From: Candidatus Neomicrothrix sp. UBA6944
GTDB taxonomy: Bacteria > Actinomycetota > Acidimicrobiia > Acidimicrobiales > Poriferisodalaceae
Reading direction: 5' to 3'
Length of the DNA stretch: 15,475 nucleotides
NCBI GenBank assembly: GCA_002448715.1
Contig: DJZU01000070.1
Location: 1-15,475 of the forward strand
Shown: piece after piece, positions 1 to 7,505 of the stretch
How the letters are laid out: every line of letters starts with the position of its first letter
Position numbering within the stretch: the stretch's first letter is position 1
Notes under the pieces: model-generated
The model's input: the letters and a program-made list of their open reading frames with translations, nothing else
The model's database searches: none
What the model was told of the DNA's origin: nothing
Position numbers and translations under genes: made by a program

Positions 1-1533
1 TTGAGCCTGGCGGTGTTCTTACCTTTGGTAGGAGCACTAGTCATCATGTTGATCCCTAAAGCTTATGAAACAGAGCTAAAGCTTGTCGCGTTAGGTTCCT
101 CGCTCCTAGCGCTTGTTGTTGGGGCATACATAGCGATTCAATTTGATTACGGCGCTGCTGGAGATCTTCAGTTTGTCGTCGACAAAGGCTGGATAGACGT
201 TATAAATAGCCGATACATAGTCGGACTCGACGGGCTTTCCTTGCCCCTGTTGCTGCTCTCACTGGTCGTAGTGCCTCTGTGTCTCATCTATAGCTGGAAT
301 CACATTCCCGAACCTGGCAACCCCAAGGCTTTCTTCGTTCTATTACTCATCCTGTCTACGGGTATGAATGGATCTTTCGTAGCGCAAGACATGATCCTCT
401 TCTTCGTCTTCTTCGAAGTTGTACTCCTCCCCATGTATTTCCTCATTGGTGTTTGGGGTGGAGAAGATCGACGATACGCATCACTCAAATTCTTCCTCTA
501 CACGTTGTTTGGCTCAGCGCTCATGATCATTAGTTTCTTGGCGCTTTTCTTCCTCTCCAAAGACGCGTCCGGCGAACTCTTACAGACCTTTGACATGAGA
601 ATCCTTACCGATGCAGCCGGTGTGGGGATCATTAAGAGCACCCAAGTCTGGATATTCGCAGGACTCTTCATGGGGTTTGGCATCAAAGTACCGATGTTCC
701 CCTTCCACACGTGGCTGCCCGACGCGCATACCCAGGCGCCAACTGTGGGCTCCGTCATCCTCGCCGCCGTGCTTTTGAAATTAGGTACCTACGGCTTTGT
801 GAGAATCGCTATTCCGTTCCTCCCCGAAGGTGCCATCGCATGGGCGCCATGGATAGGACTTCTCGCTGTGGTCGGCATCATTTATGGCGCGCTGGGATGT
901 CTTGCCCAAAAAGATATGAAACGTCTCATAGCGTTCTCTTCCGTAGCTCACATGGGCTTCGTAATGCTCGGAATAGCCACTCTGACTGACTTTGGTATCA
1001 ACGCCGCAATATTCGGGATGATCGCCCACGGACTTATCACCGGAATGCTCTTCTTCGTTGCCGGCTCGGTAAAGGAGCGTTATCACACGCTCGAAATATC
1101 TCGATTGGGAGGCCTTCTCAAATCCGCTCCGCGCATGGGATGGATCCTCGGATTTGCGACAATGGCATCACTTGGGCTCCCTGGCCTCGCAGGCTTTTGG
1201 GGTGAGTTCCCAGCAATCCTCTCTGCGTACAACCCCGGGGCTGGCATGGCCGAAGAAACCTTCCGCACCTACATGGTCATTGCCGCCATTGGTACGGTTC
1301 TTGCAGCCGGATATTTGCTGTGGCTATACCAACGCACTGCCTTCGGTGAACCACCAGAAGAATTTGCTGGACACTCCATAGCGGACGTCAACAGAGAGGA
1401 ATGGATCGCGTGGATGCCCTTCCTGATAGGAATCGTGCTGTTCGGTATCTGGCCCAACCTCATCTTCAACGTAACTGACGACGTAGTAGGCGGCATAACC
1501 GCGAGCGTCGAGGCGATAGCGGCCGGTAACTGA
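1..1533 (+). CDS. nuoM: NADH-quinone oxidoreductase subunit M (NuoM), complex I proton-pumping subunit
   Basis: An antiporter-like membrane subunit of respiratory complex I that helps couple quinone reduction to proton export across the cytoplasmic membrane. It is about 510 residues with roughly 14 hydrophobic segments. Residues known as essential in E. coli NuoM are present with a nearly constant offset: Glu139 in VFFEVVLLPMYFLIG, Lys229 in GIKVPMFPFHTWLPDAH, Lys260 in LLKLGTYG, His317 in VAHMGF, His343 in IAHGL and Glu401 in GFWGEF. The frame opens on TTG at base 1. The alignment offset of about five residues means this is either the true TTG start or the gene loses only a few N-terminal residues to the window edge. 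The stop TGA lies two bases before the nuoN ATG, so the two are co-transcribed; upstream nuo genes presumably precede the window. Confidence 0.97.
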   Translation: MSLAVFLPLVGALVIMLIPKAYETELKLVALGSSLLALVVGAYIAIQFDYGAAGDLQFVVDKGWIDVINSRYIVGLDGLSLPLLLLSLVVVPLCLIYSWNHIPEPGNPKAFFVLLLILSTGMNGSFVAQDMILFFVFFEVVLLPMYFLIGVWGGEDRRYASLKFFLYTLFGSALMIISFLALFFLSKDASGELLQTFDMRILTDAAGVGIIKSTQVWIFAGLFMGFGIKVPMFPFHTWLPDAHTQAPTVGSVILAAVLLKLGTYGFVRIAIPFLPEGAIAWAPWIGLLAVVGIIYGALGCLAQKDMKRLIAFSSVAHMGFVMLGIATLTDFGINAAIFGMIAHGLITGMLFFVAGSVKERYHTLEISRLGGLLKSAPRMGWILGFATMASLGLPGLAGFWGEFPAILSAYNPGAGMAEETFRTYMVIAAIGTVLAAGYLLWLYQRTAFGEPPEEFAGHSIADVNREEWIAWMPFLIGIVLFGIWPNLIFNVTDDVVGGITASVEAIAAGN

Positions 1534-1535
1534 AC

Positions 1536-3026
1536 ATGGACGTCCTGCTCGCCTTCTCGCGCCCAGCGCTTGACTGGCATGCCCTCGCGCCCGAGCTAAC
1601 TCTTTTGGCGTTCGGAACCTTGATCACCGTCGTTGACATCATCTGGGACGACCGTTCTAAGCAAGCCATGCCTACGTTGGCCGGTATAGGGCTGTTAGCG
1701 ACGCTGCTTCCAATTTTAACCCTTGCCGTAGATGGCACTGAGCGTTCGATGTTTGCAGGGGCCTACGTTGTCGACGACTTCTCATTAGTTCTTAAGGCGC
1801 TTTTCCTCATCTCGGGATACATCGTCATTTTGATGTCCGTGGACTACATCCGCGAAGGCGACTACTACGAAAATGAGTACTACACCCTGATGCTCACCTC
1901 GATCCTTGGCATGGTCATGATGAGCAGCTCCCGGGACCTAGTCAGCGTTTTCGTAGCCCTGGAGCTACTTTCTATTCCGGCATACATGTTGGCGGCATGG
2001 CGAAAAGGTGGACCACGTTCGAACGAAGCTGGCCTCAAGTATTACCTCATGGGCGTATTTGCCTCAGCGGTCATGCTCTACGGTATGTCTCTGGTCTACG
2101 GACTAGCCGGCTCGACAACTTTTGATGCCATAGCTCAGAGCTTGGCAGCGGACACGGCAAACTCAGTCGCAATTCTCGGAATTCTGTTTATCTTGATCGG
2201 GTTCGCCTTCAAAGTCTCAGCGGTCCCATTTCACACATGGGCTCCCGACACTTATGAGGGCGCACCAACCCCAGTGACCGCGTTCCTTGCTGTCGCTTCG
2301 AAAGCAGCGGGAATGGTGGCGCTAATTCAACTTGTGTTTGTCGCTTTCCCAGGCCGAGATGACGTAGTTCAACCGTTCTTCTGGGTCATTTCTGCGCTCA
2401 CCATGACCATCGGCAATCTCATCGCTCTTCGCCAGAACAACATCGTGCGCCTCCTTGCATACTCCGGCGTAGCCCAGGGCGGGTTTATGTTGGTCCCATT
2501 CGCCGTAGCAGCGGAAGCCCCAGCGCGAGCGTTTGAGGCGGTCGTTATCTATCTGGCTATATACGCATTTATGAACCTAGGAGCATTCACGGTCGTTCTA
2601 GCTGTCGCTAGGAAAACTCGGTCGGGTGAAATCGATAGTTACGGCGGCCTCTTCCAATACGCGCCAGGGTTAGCTGTTGCTATGACTATTTTCTTAGCGG
2701 CCCTCGCAGGTATCCCACCCGCAGGTGGATGGTTCGCCAAGTTTGGGCTCTTTAGAGCTCTATTAGACGCTGGAGGAACTTGGGCCGCAGCACTGGGTGT
2801 AGTGGTGGCCGTTAACACAGTTATCGCTTTCGCCTATTACGCACGAATTCTTGTTCAAATGTGGTTCCAACCCATTCCCGACGGCGACGACCGTCCGATT
2901 GCCATCACAGGCGCTTTGGGTGCCGCGCTTACGGTAACGATCGCGGCAACTATGGCTTTCGGGGTGTTGCCCGGATTGGTGGGACACTTTGGTGAGGTAT
3001 CGGTGCTGTCGGCCTTAGGCGGATAA
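1536..3026 (+). CDS. nuoN: NADH-quinone oxidoreductase subunit N (NuoN), complex I proton-pumping subunit
   Basis: The second antiporter-like membrane subunit of complex I, 496 residues, a normal length for NuoN, with about 14 membrane segments. The proton-channel residues of the family are visible: Glu143 in ALELLSIPAYML, Lys226 in AFKVSAVPFHTWAPD, Lys256 in AVASKAAG and Lys402 in GGWFAKFGLF. The last of these falls in the GIPPAGG loop, matching the GIPP(T/L)xGF region of other NuoN proteins. The ATG follows the nuoM stop by two bases, which implies translational coupling, and nuoN is usually the last nuo gene of the operon. Here a methyltransferase gene follows on the same strand after 36 bases with no hairpin between them, so the transcript probably continues. 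Confidence 0.97.
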   Translation: MDVLLAFSRPALDWHALAPELTLLAFGTLITVVDIIWDDRSKQAMPTLAGIGLLATLLPILTLAVDGTERSMFAGAYVVDDFSLVLKALFLISGYIVILMSVDYIREGDYYENEYYTLMLTSILGMVMMSSSRDLVSVFVALELLSIPAYMLAAWRKGGPRSNEAGLKYYLMGVFASAVMLYGMSLVYGLAGSTTFDAIAQSLAADTANSVAILGILFILIGFAFKVSAVPFHTWAPDTYEGAPTPVTAFLAVASKAAGMVALIQLVFVAFPGRDDVVQPFFWVISALTMTIGNLIALRQNNIVRLLAYSGVAQGGFMLVPFAVAAEAPARAFEAVVIYLAIYAFMNLGAFTVVLAVARKTRSGEIDSYGGLFQYAPGLAVAMTIFLAALAGIPPAGGWFAKFGLFRALLDAGGTWAAALGVVVAVNTVIAFAYYARILVQMWFQPIPDGDDRPIAITGALGAALTVTIAATMAFGVLPGLVGHFGEVSVLSALGG

Positions 3027-3062
3027 GGGACTAAAATTGAACTCAACGAACGGTCATCTCAT

Positions 3063-4082
3063 ATGACACGATTCGACCTCTTCGTTGAAGAAGCTCTCTA
3101 TGGCCAGAATGGATTTTATAGTAAAGGTCAACGAGCAGGCTCAGAAGGTGCTGATTTCATAACTTCACCAGAGACGAGCACTCTCTTCGGTGCGTGTATC
3201 GCCGAATATCTAGATCGTGTGTGGCATGAACTCGAATGCCCAAACCCCTTTGTGGTTATCGAGGCCGGCTCAGGCCCCGGGACTCTATGTAGAGACATTT
3301 TCTTATCTATCCAAGACTGTTCAGATGCGCTTCGATACGTCATGGTTGAACGGTCGGAGCCACAGCGTGAAATTGCCTTTAGAGACGTGACGACAAGATG
3401 CTTTTTGGATCAACAAGAGGTGCCCTTAGCGGCCCTGCAGGACTTGCCGGCTGGACCCTTCACCGGGGTAGTTCTCGCCAATGAACTTCTCGACAATCTC
3501 CCGCCGAGAGTGGTGAAAAAAACGGCAAAGGGTTGGCTAGAGCTCTACGTCGAACAAGGAGCCGAAGCTTGGCAACCAACTCCCCCTGAGGCGCAAACAA
3601 TGGCATCAGCGGTTGCCCCAAAAGCCCAGACCGGCACTTGTCTCCCATTACAACTCAAGGCAGCTGTGTGGGTTAACCGAGCACTAGCGACCCTAGAACG
3701 GGGTCGCCTACTCACCTTTGACTACGGAGTGCAGAGTTCTGAAATTTTCACCAAACGGCCGATGGGTGAATGGCTACGGACCTATCGAAACCACCAACGA
3801 TCAGGGTCACCGTACCAAGAGCCCGGCAGCCGAGACGTAACCTGCGACGTCGCATTTGACCAACTCCCCGGAAAACCTTCCATATGTACGCAAGCTGATT
3901 GGCTTAAAAACCAGGGTTTGTATTCCATGACGGATTGGGCTCGCAAACAATGGCAGACCGCACTTCCATCACCTGACGCTGCGGCGGTAGCTGCTAGATC
4001 TGTTCTCGACGAAGCTGCGGCTCTCACCGACCCTGAAGGTCTAGGTGGATTCCTGGTCGCTGAGTGGCGAGTAGGGGATTAA
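3063..4082 (+). CDS. MidA/NDUFAF7-family SAM-dependent methyltransferase
   Basis: A class I SAM-dependent methyltransferase of the MidA family (COG1565; mitochondrial relative NDUFAF7), 339 residues. Family landmarks in order: RFDLFVEEALYGQNGFYS near the N terminus; an ITSPETSTLFG block (about residue 34); the SAM-binding glycine loop IEAGSGPGTL (residues 66-75); ANELLDNLPPRVV (about 139-151, cf. ANE-DALP in the family); RLLTFDYG; and the late block RTYRNHQR...SRDVTCDVAFDQL. Human NDUFAF7 dimethylates an arginine of NDUFS2, the NuoD homologue, early in complex I assembly; whether bacterial members do the same is less clear. Its place right after nuoN, on the same strand and with no visible terminator, fits such a role (inference). 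The N terminus is about 15-20 residues shorter than in typical members, but the in-frame codons back to the nuoN stop offer no ATG, GTG or TTG. No good ribosome-binding site is visible. Confidence 0.88.
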   Translation: MTRFDLFVEEALYGQNGFYSKGQRAGSEGADFITSPETSTLFGACIAEYLDRVWHELECPNPFVVIEAGSGPGTLCRDIFLSIQDCSDALRYVMVERSEPQREIAFRDVTTRCFLDQQEVPLAALQDLPAGPFTGVVLANELLDNLPPRVVKKTAKGWLELYVEQGAEAWQPTPPEAQTMASAVAPKAQTGTCLPLQLKAAVWVNRALATLERGRLLTFDYGVQSSEIFTKRPMGEWLRTYRNHQRSGSPYQEPGSRDVTCDVAFDQLPGKPSICTQADWLKNQGLYSMTDWARKQWQTALPSPDAAAVAARSVLDEAAALTDPEGLGGFLVAEWRVGD

Positions 4083-4173
4083 TGGGCTGCCTTCCGAATA
4101 GAAGCGAACTAGGAGCTAGGCTCGCAAGCTGTCAAACCCAAGCCGGAGTGCCTTCCACGAAAAGGGGATCAAC

Positions 4174-6165
4174 ATGTCCGAGCCAACCATTGAGGACTAT
4201 TACGTAGAGGACCGCACCTTCCCACCCTCAGAAACGTTTCGAAATAATGCACTAATCGCAGATAGAAGCCTTTACGAAGAGGCACAAGAAGACAGACTCG
4301 GCTTTTGGGCGCGACAGGCCCGAGAACTAGTCACATGGTTTGAAGACTTTGAGACGGTTCTTGAATGGGATCTCCCGTTCGCCAAGTGGTTTGTTGAAGG
4401 CAAGCTAAATATCTCCTACAACTGCCTAGACCGACATGTAGAAGCGGGACGAGGAGACAAGATCGCTTTTTACTGGGAGGGCGAACCTGGAGATACCAGG
4501 ACCATCACCTACAACGAACTGCTTGAAGAAGTATCTAAATTTGCGAACGTCTTAAAGTCGCTCGGTATTACAAAAGGTGACCGGGTTTGTATCTATATGC
4601 CCATGATCCCCGAACTTCCCGTCGCGATGTTGGCTTGCGCGAGAATTGGCGCCCCACACTCAATCGTCTTCGGCGGATTCTCGGCCGACTCGTTGTCAGA
4701 TCGAATCGACGACGCCGACGCGAAACTTCTCATAACGTCAGACGGCGGATACCGACGAGGCGAACCGTTCCCGCTAAAGGACACGGCAGATGCTTCAGTC
4801 GCGGCGACTTCAACCGTTGAAAACGTGATCGTTGTGCAACGGACCGGTCAAAATGTGGAGTGGGACCAGACGACTGACCACTGGTATCACGAACTAATGG
4901 AGTCGGCCTCCTCAGACTGCCCACCAGAACATCTGAATAGCGAAGATCTGCTATATCTCCTCTACACCTCGGGCACCACCGCTAAGCCCAAAGGGATTAT
5001 GCACACCACCGGTGGCTACCTAACTCAAGTCGCATTCACTCACAAATACATTTTTGACCTGCAGCCCGATTCAGACGTGTATTGGTGCGCTGCTGATATC
5101 GGTTGGGTAACTGGCCACAGTTATATCGTTTATGGTCCATTGGCTAACGGCGCTACCTCAGTGATGTACGAGGGAACCCCCGACACTCCACGACCCGAAT
5201 TTCGAACAGGCGACAGAGCCGAATGGCCCAAGGATCGACTCTGGGACATTGTTCAGCGATACGGAGTAACTCAGCTATATACAGCGCCGACAGCGATCCG
5301 AACCTTTATGAAGTGGGGTGCTCAAGAAGTCGAACAACATGACCTCTCCAGCCTTCGAGTCCTTGGAACAGTAGGAGAACCCATTAACCCGGAAGCCTGG
5401 ATGTGGTACCACAAAAATATCGGTGGAGAACGATGCCCAATCGTTGACACCTGGTGGCAAACCGAAACCGGGGGCCACATGATCACACCTATGCCCGGCG
5501 TAACAACTACCAAACCAGGGTCAGCCACCCACGCCATTCCAGGGGTAGTGGTGGAAGTCGTAGATGACGCCGGCAACAAAGTCGAACGCGGAGGCGGTTA
5601 TTTAACAATCACTGAACCGTGGCCATCAATGCTTCGAGGCATTTGGGGTGATCCAGAAAGATACAAAGAAACATATTGGTCCGAATATCCCGATCGGTAC
5701 TTTGCTGGGGACGGCGCCAAAATCGACGACGACGGATACTTGTGGCTCCTAGGCAGAGTCGATGACGTTATGAACGTTTCTGGACATCGAATCTCCACCA
5801 CTGAGGTGGAATCAGCTCTCGTTGACCACTCCTCAGTAGCAGAAGCAGCGGTGGTCGGTGCCACAGATGACACCACCGGTCAAGCGATAGTTGGCTACTG
5901 CATTTTGAGAGGGGGTAACGAACCAAGTGACGAGCTCCGAGAAGAGATAAGACAACACGTCGCTACCAAATTAGGAGCTATTGCCAGACCCAAAGCTGTT
6001 GTGCTTGTCCCTGATTTACCGAAAACCCGTTCAGGTAAAATCATGAGACGACTGCTTCGCGATGTCGCTGAAGGGAGAAAGCTCGGCGACACCACAACCC
6101 TGGCCGATGAGAGCGTTGTTGACGAAATTCGTGATCGCGCTGCCGAGGCACCCCAGGAGGACTGA
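4174..6165 (+). CDS. acsA: Acetyl-CoA synthetase (AMP-forming)
   Basis: Activates acetate to acetyl-CoA via acetyl-AMP in the cytoplasm. At 663 residues it has full Acs length. The ACS N-terminal cap is visible (residues 58-83, DFETVLEWDLPFAKWF), then the phosphate-binding loop YTSGTTAKPKGIMHTTGGY (264-282), the adenine and acyl-pocket motif TWWQTETGG (426-434) whose Trp keeps the pocket small for acetate, the DGA motif (GDGAKID, 512-518), the hinge region GRVDDVMNVSGHRIST (527-542), and the C-terminal PKTRSGKIMRR with Lys622. That lysine is the one reversibly acetylated in characterised Acs enzymes, so post-translational control is possible. The loop reads SGTTAKPKG rather than the usual SGSTGKPKG, a mild departure. 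The ATG has a good Shine-Dalgarno (AAGGGG, about 6 bases upstream). The 91-base leader after midA shows no convincing promoter. A related acyl-CoA synthetase is a less likely reading because of the paired Trp. Confidence 0.95.
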   Translation: MSEPTIEDYYVEDRTFPPSETFRNNALIADRSLYEEAQEDRLGFWARQARELVTWFEDFETVLEWDLPFAKWFVEGKLNISYNCLDRHVEAGRGDKIAFYWEGEPGDTRTITYNELLEEVSKFANVLKSLGITKGDRVCIYMPMIPELPVAMLACARIGAPHSIVFGGFSADSLSDRIDDADAKLLITSDGGYRRGEPFPLKDTADASVAATSTVENVIVVQRTGQNVEWDQTTDHWYHELMESASSDCPPEHLNSEDLLYLLYTSGTTAKPKGIMHTTGGYLTQVAFTHKYIFDLQPDSDVYWCAADIGWVTGHSYIVYGPLANGATSVMYEGTPDTPRPEFRTGDRAEWPKDRLWDIVQRYGVTQLYTAPTAIRTFMKWGAQEVEQHDLSSLRVLGTVGEPINPEAWMWYHKNIGGERCPIVDTWWQTETGGHMITPMPGVTTTKPGSATHAIPGVVVEVVDDAGNKVERGGGYLTITEPWPSMLRGIWGDPERYKETYWSEYPDRYFAGDGAKIDDDGYLWLLGRVDDVMNVSGHRISTTEVESALVDHSSVAEAAVVGATDDTTGQAIVGYCILRGGNEPSDELREEIRQHVATKLGAIARPKAVVLVPDLPKTRSGKIMRRLLRDVAEGRKLGDTTTLADESVVDEIRDRAAEAPQED

Positions 6166-6182
6166 CTCCTGATCGCGACTTC

Positions 6183-6674
6183 ATGAATTCATTTCCACGC
6201 CATTGGCAATGGCGGCATAAGCCAATGCCGCAAGGCAACTGCGTCGTAGTTGATATCGACGGGGTGCTCGCGGATGCTGCGCATCGGCAGCACTACCTCG
6301 ACCCTCCCTGGCGCGACTGGGACGGGTTCTTTGCTGAATGTGGCGGAGATGAAATATTCGAAGAAAGCAAAACCTTCGTCGAACTACTTGATCCCGAACT
6401 AGTCATTGTGCTTCTTACGTCTCGCCCAACCTGGATTCAAAAAGCCACTACAGAGTGGTTGCAACGCAAGGAAATAAGGTATGACCTTCTCATCATGAGA
6501 CCCCTCGGAGACTTCCAAGCGTCGCCGGGTTTCAAGCGCGACGAATTGAACAGCCTCCGCGGCTATGGCTACATACCTTTGCTCGCCATTGACGATGATA
6601 TGAGGAATGTTCAGATGTACCGGAACGAAGACGTGCCAACAGTCTTTCTTGACAGTGGATACCACCCCCATTAA
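6183..6674 (+). CDS. Small HAD-superfamily phosphatase resembling the phosphatase domain of polynucleotide kinase
   Basis: A cytoplasmic HAD-fold hydrolase of 163 residues at most. The four HAD motifs are visible: VVVDIDGVLAD (nucleophile Asp24, acid/base Asp26), LLTSRP (motif II, Thr79), FKRDEL (Lys118) and LAIDDDMRNVQMY (Asp137-139). The order and the tail after motif IV, ending in a DSGYHPH-like C terminus, resemble the 3'-phosphatase domain of T4 polynucleotide kinase/phosphatase, but there is no kinase domain and the substrate cannot be read from sequence. The longest frame is given. An ATG at 6225 would start the protein only nine residues before the catalytic Asp, as is common in small HAD enzymes, and would place the odd HWQWRHKP stretch and several inverted repeats outside the protein; I consider that start at least as likely. 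Neither ATG has a well-placed Shine-Dalgarno: an AGGAGG at 6155-6160 is too far upstream. It lies 17 bases after acsA on the same strand. Confidence 0.8.
   Translation: MNSFPRHWQWRHKPMPQGNCVVVDIDGVLADAAHRQHYLDPPWRDWDGFFAECGGDEIFEESKTFVELLDPELVIVLLTSRPTWIQKATTEWLQRKEIRYDLLIMRPLGDFQASPGFKRDELNSLRGYGYIPLLAIDDDMRNVQMYRNEDVPTVFLDSGYHPH
6198..6230 (+). promoter_or_regulatory. Cluster of mutually exclusive inverted repeats at the HAD phosphatase start
   Basis: Three perfect inverted repeats share bases. Stem A pairs 6198-6204 with 6208-6214 (CGCCATT / AATGGCG, 3-base loop). Stem B pairs 6201-6207 with 6221-6227 (CATTGGC / GCCAATG). Stem C pairs 6213-6218 with 6225-6230 (CGGCAT / ATGCCG). Stems B and C both bury the ATG at 6225, while A excludes B. 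This could be a small translational switch if 6225 is the real start. If translation starts at 6183 it is coding sequence and the repeats may be chance. Confidence 0.35.
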
Positions 6675-6778
6675 ACGAAATACCCGCAATTGGATAGTGA
6701 CGGCGAAAGGCAATACGTTTCTGCGCGCCACCGGACCCACCAAAACGCGCTGGTACGATCACCATCACATCACTGCTC

Positions 6779-7345
6779 ATGAAACTCTTCTTTTCCGTCG
6801 CCGCCCTTGGGTTTATCGCTTTTGTGGTGGGGTGCTCATCATCAGACGAGTCCCCTACTCCAACAACAATGACTACCTCTGTCGTTGCGGACCCAACAGA
6901 AAAATCTCCAGAACAAGAACTCATCGAAAACCTTTGGGATCAGCAAGCTGCTCGGCCAGGAGCTGATATCGAACGAGTTTTCAGTCTGTATCGAAAGAAG
7001 GTTGCTCTCGGACCAAGAAACATCGCTTGTTGGGACCCGGAGATGGTGAAAGAAGACTTGTGTGTTGAACTGGTGGACGCGATGGCGCTACTCGATGTTC
7101 CAGCCAGAGAGATCATCCCGTTACTCGATTCACTGGAGTTACCCTGGCGGTTTGTTGGTCGAGATTGTGAGCCACAAGCCATCACGCTTGATATTCAAGC
7201 GGGTCGAGTAAACCTAGAAACTATTGACGATGTTGTTGTGGCATACACAGTTGAAAGAGCGGAAGGTAGCTGGGATCGAAAGGCAGTGGACCGGGAAATC
7301 TGTCCTGAAGCTGTAGAACCCAACTCCGACCTGTCAAATCAGTAG
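6779..7345 (+). CDS. Lipoprotein with I78-type peptidase-inhibitor-like C-terminal segment
   Basis: A 188-residue secreted lipoprotein. The N terminus is a short lipoprotein signal: MKLFF, a hydrophobic core, then the lipobox VVGC with Cys19 as the lipidated residue, followed by a Ser/Thr/Pro-rich linker (about 20-44). Residues 45-120 are predicted mostly helical by eye and unrecognised. Residues 123-157 contain WRFVGRDCEP, AITLDI and GRVNLE, which resemble the core of I78-family peptidase inhibitors (compare RVVGRDGxPxPVTMDY and DRLNVEVD-type text, recalled from memory). Four further cysteines (84, 95, 130, 175) could form two disulfides outside the membrane. No Shine-Dalgarno is visible before the ATG, and the 104-base gap after the phosphatase gene shows no clear promoter. 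The protease-inhibitor reading is tentative; the lipoprotein call is firm. Confidence 0.8.
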   Translation: MKLFFSVAALGFIAFVVGCSSSDESPTPTTMTTSVVADPTEKSPEQELIENLWDQQAARPGADIERVFSLYRKKVALGPRNIACWDPEMVKEDLCVELVDAMALLDVPAREIIPLLDSLELPWRFVGRDCEPQAITLDIQAGRVNLETIDDVVVAYTVERAEGSWDRKAVDREICPEAVEPNSDLSNQ

Positions 7346-7505
7346 TTCTGACTATTTCTCTTAAGAACGGAACCTCGTGAAGCCATCGCATCCTTAACAC
7401 CCTCTTTACGACCAGAGCCATCACCAAATGCAAGACCTCTGATCAGATAGCGCTAGCGAAAGCCGATACGTTTAAAGATAAGCACCAACCGCGGAGGGAC
7501 CTCCA

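Noticed and set aside
6154..6171. Hairpin CAGGAG / CTCCTG across the acsA stop codon as a terminator
   Set aside because: Only six pairs, no T-tract, and the next gene starts 12 bases later on the same strand. It may merely hide the AGGAGG sequence.
6607..6966. Plus-strand open frame of 119 codons between the phosphatase and the lipoprotein
   Set aside because: It overlaps the ends of both better-supported genes in another frame; its Arg/Thr-rich translation shows no domain or signal.
7346..7505. Gap before htpX as a possible regulatory RNA or hidden small gene
   Set aside because: No strong hairpin, repeat, promoter pair or coding frame with a ribosome-binding site was found apart from the htpX Shine-Dalgarno.
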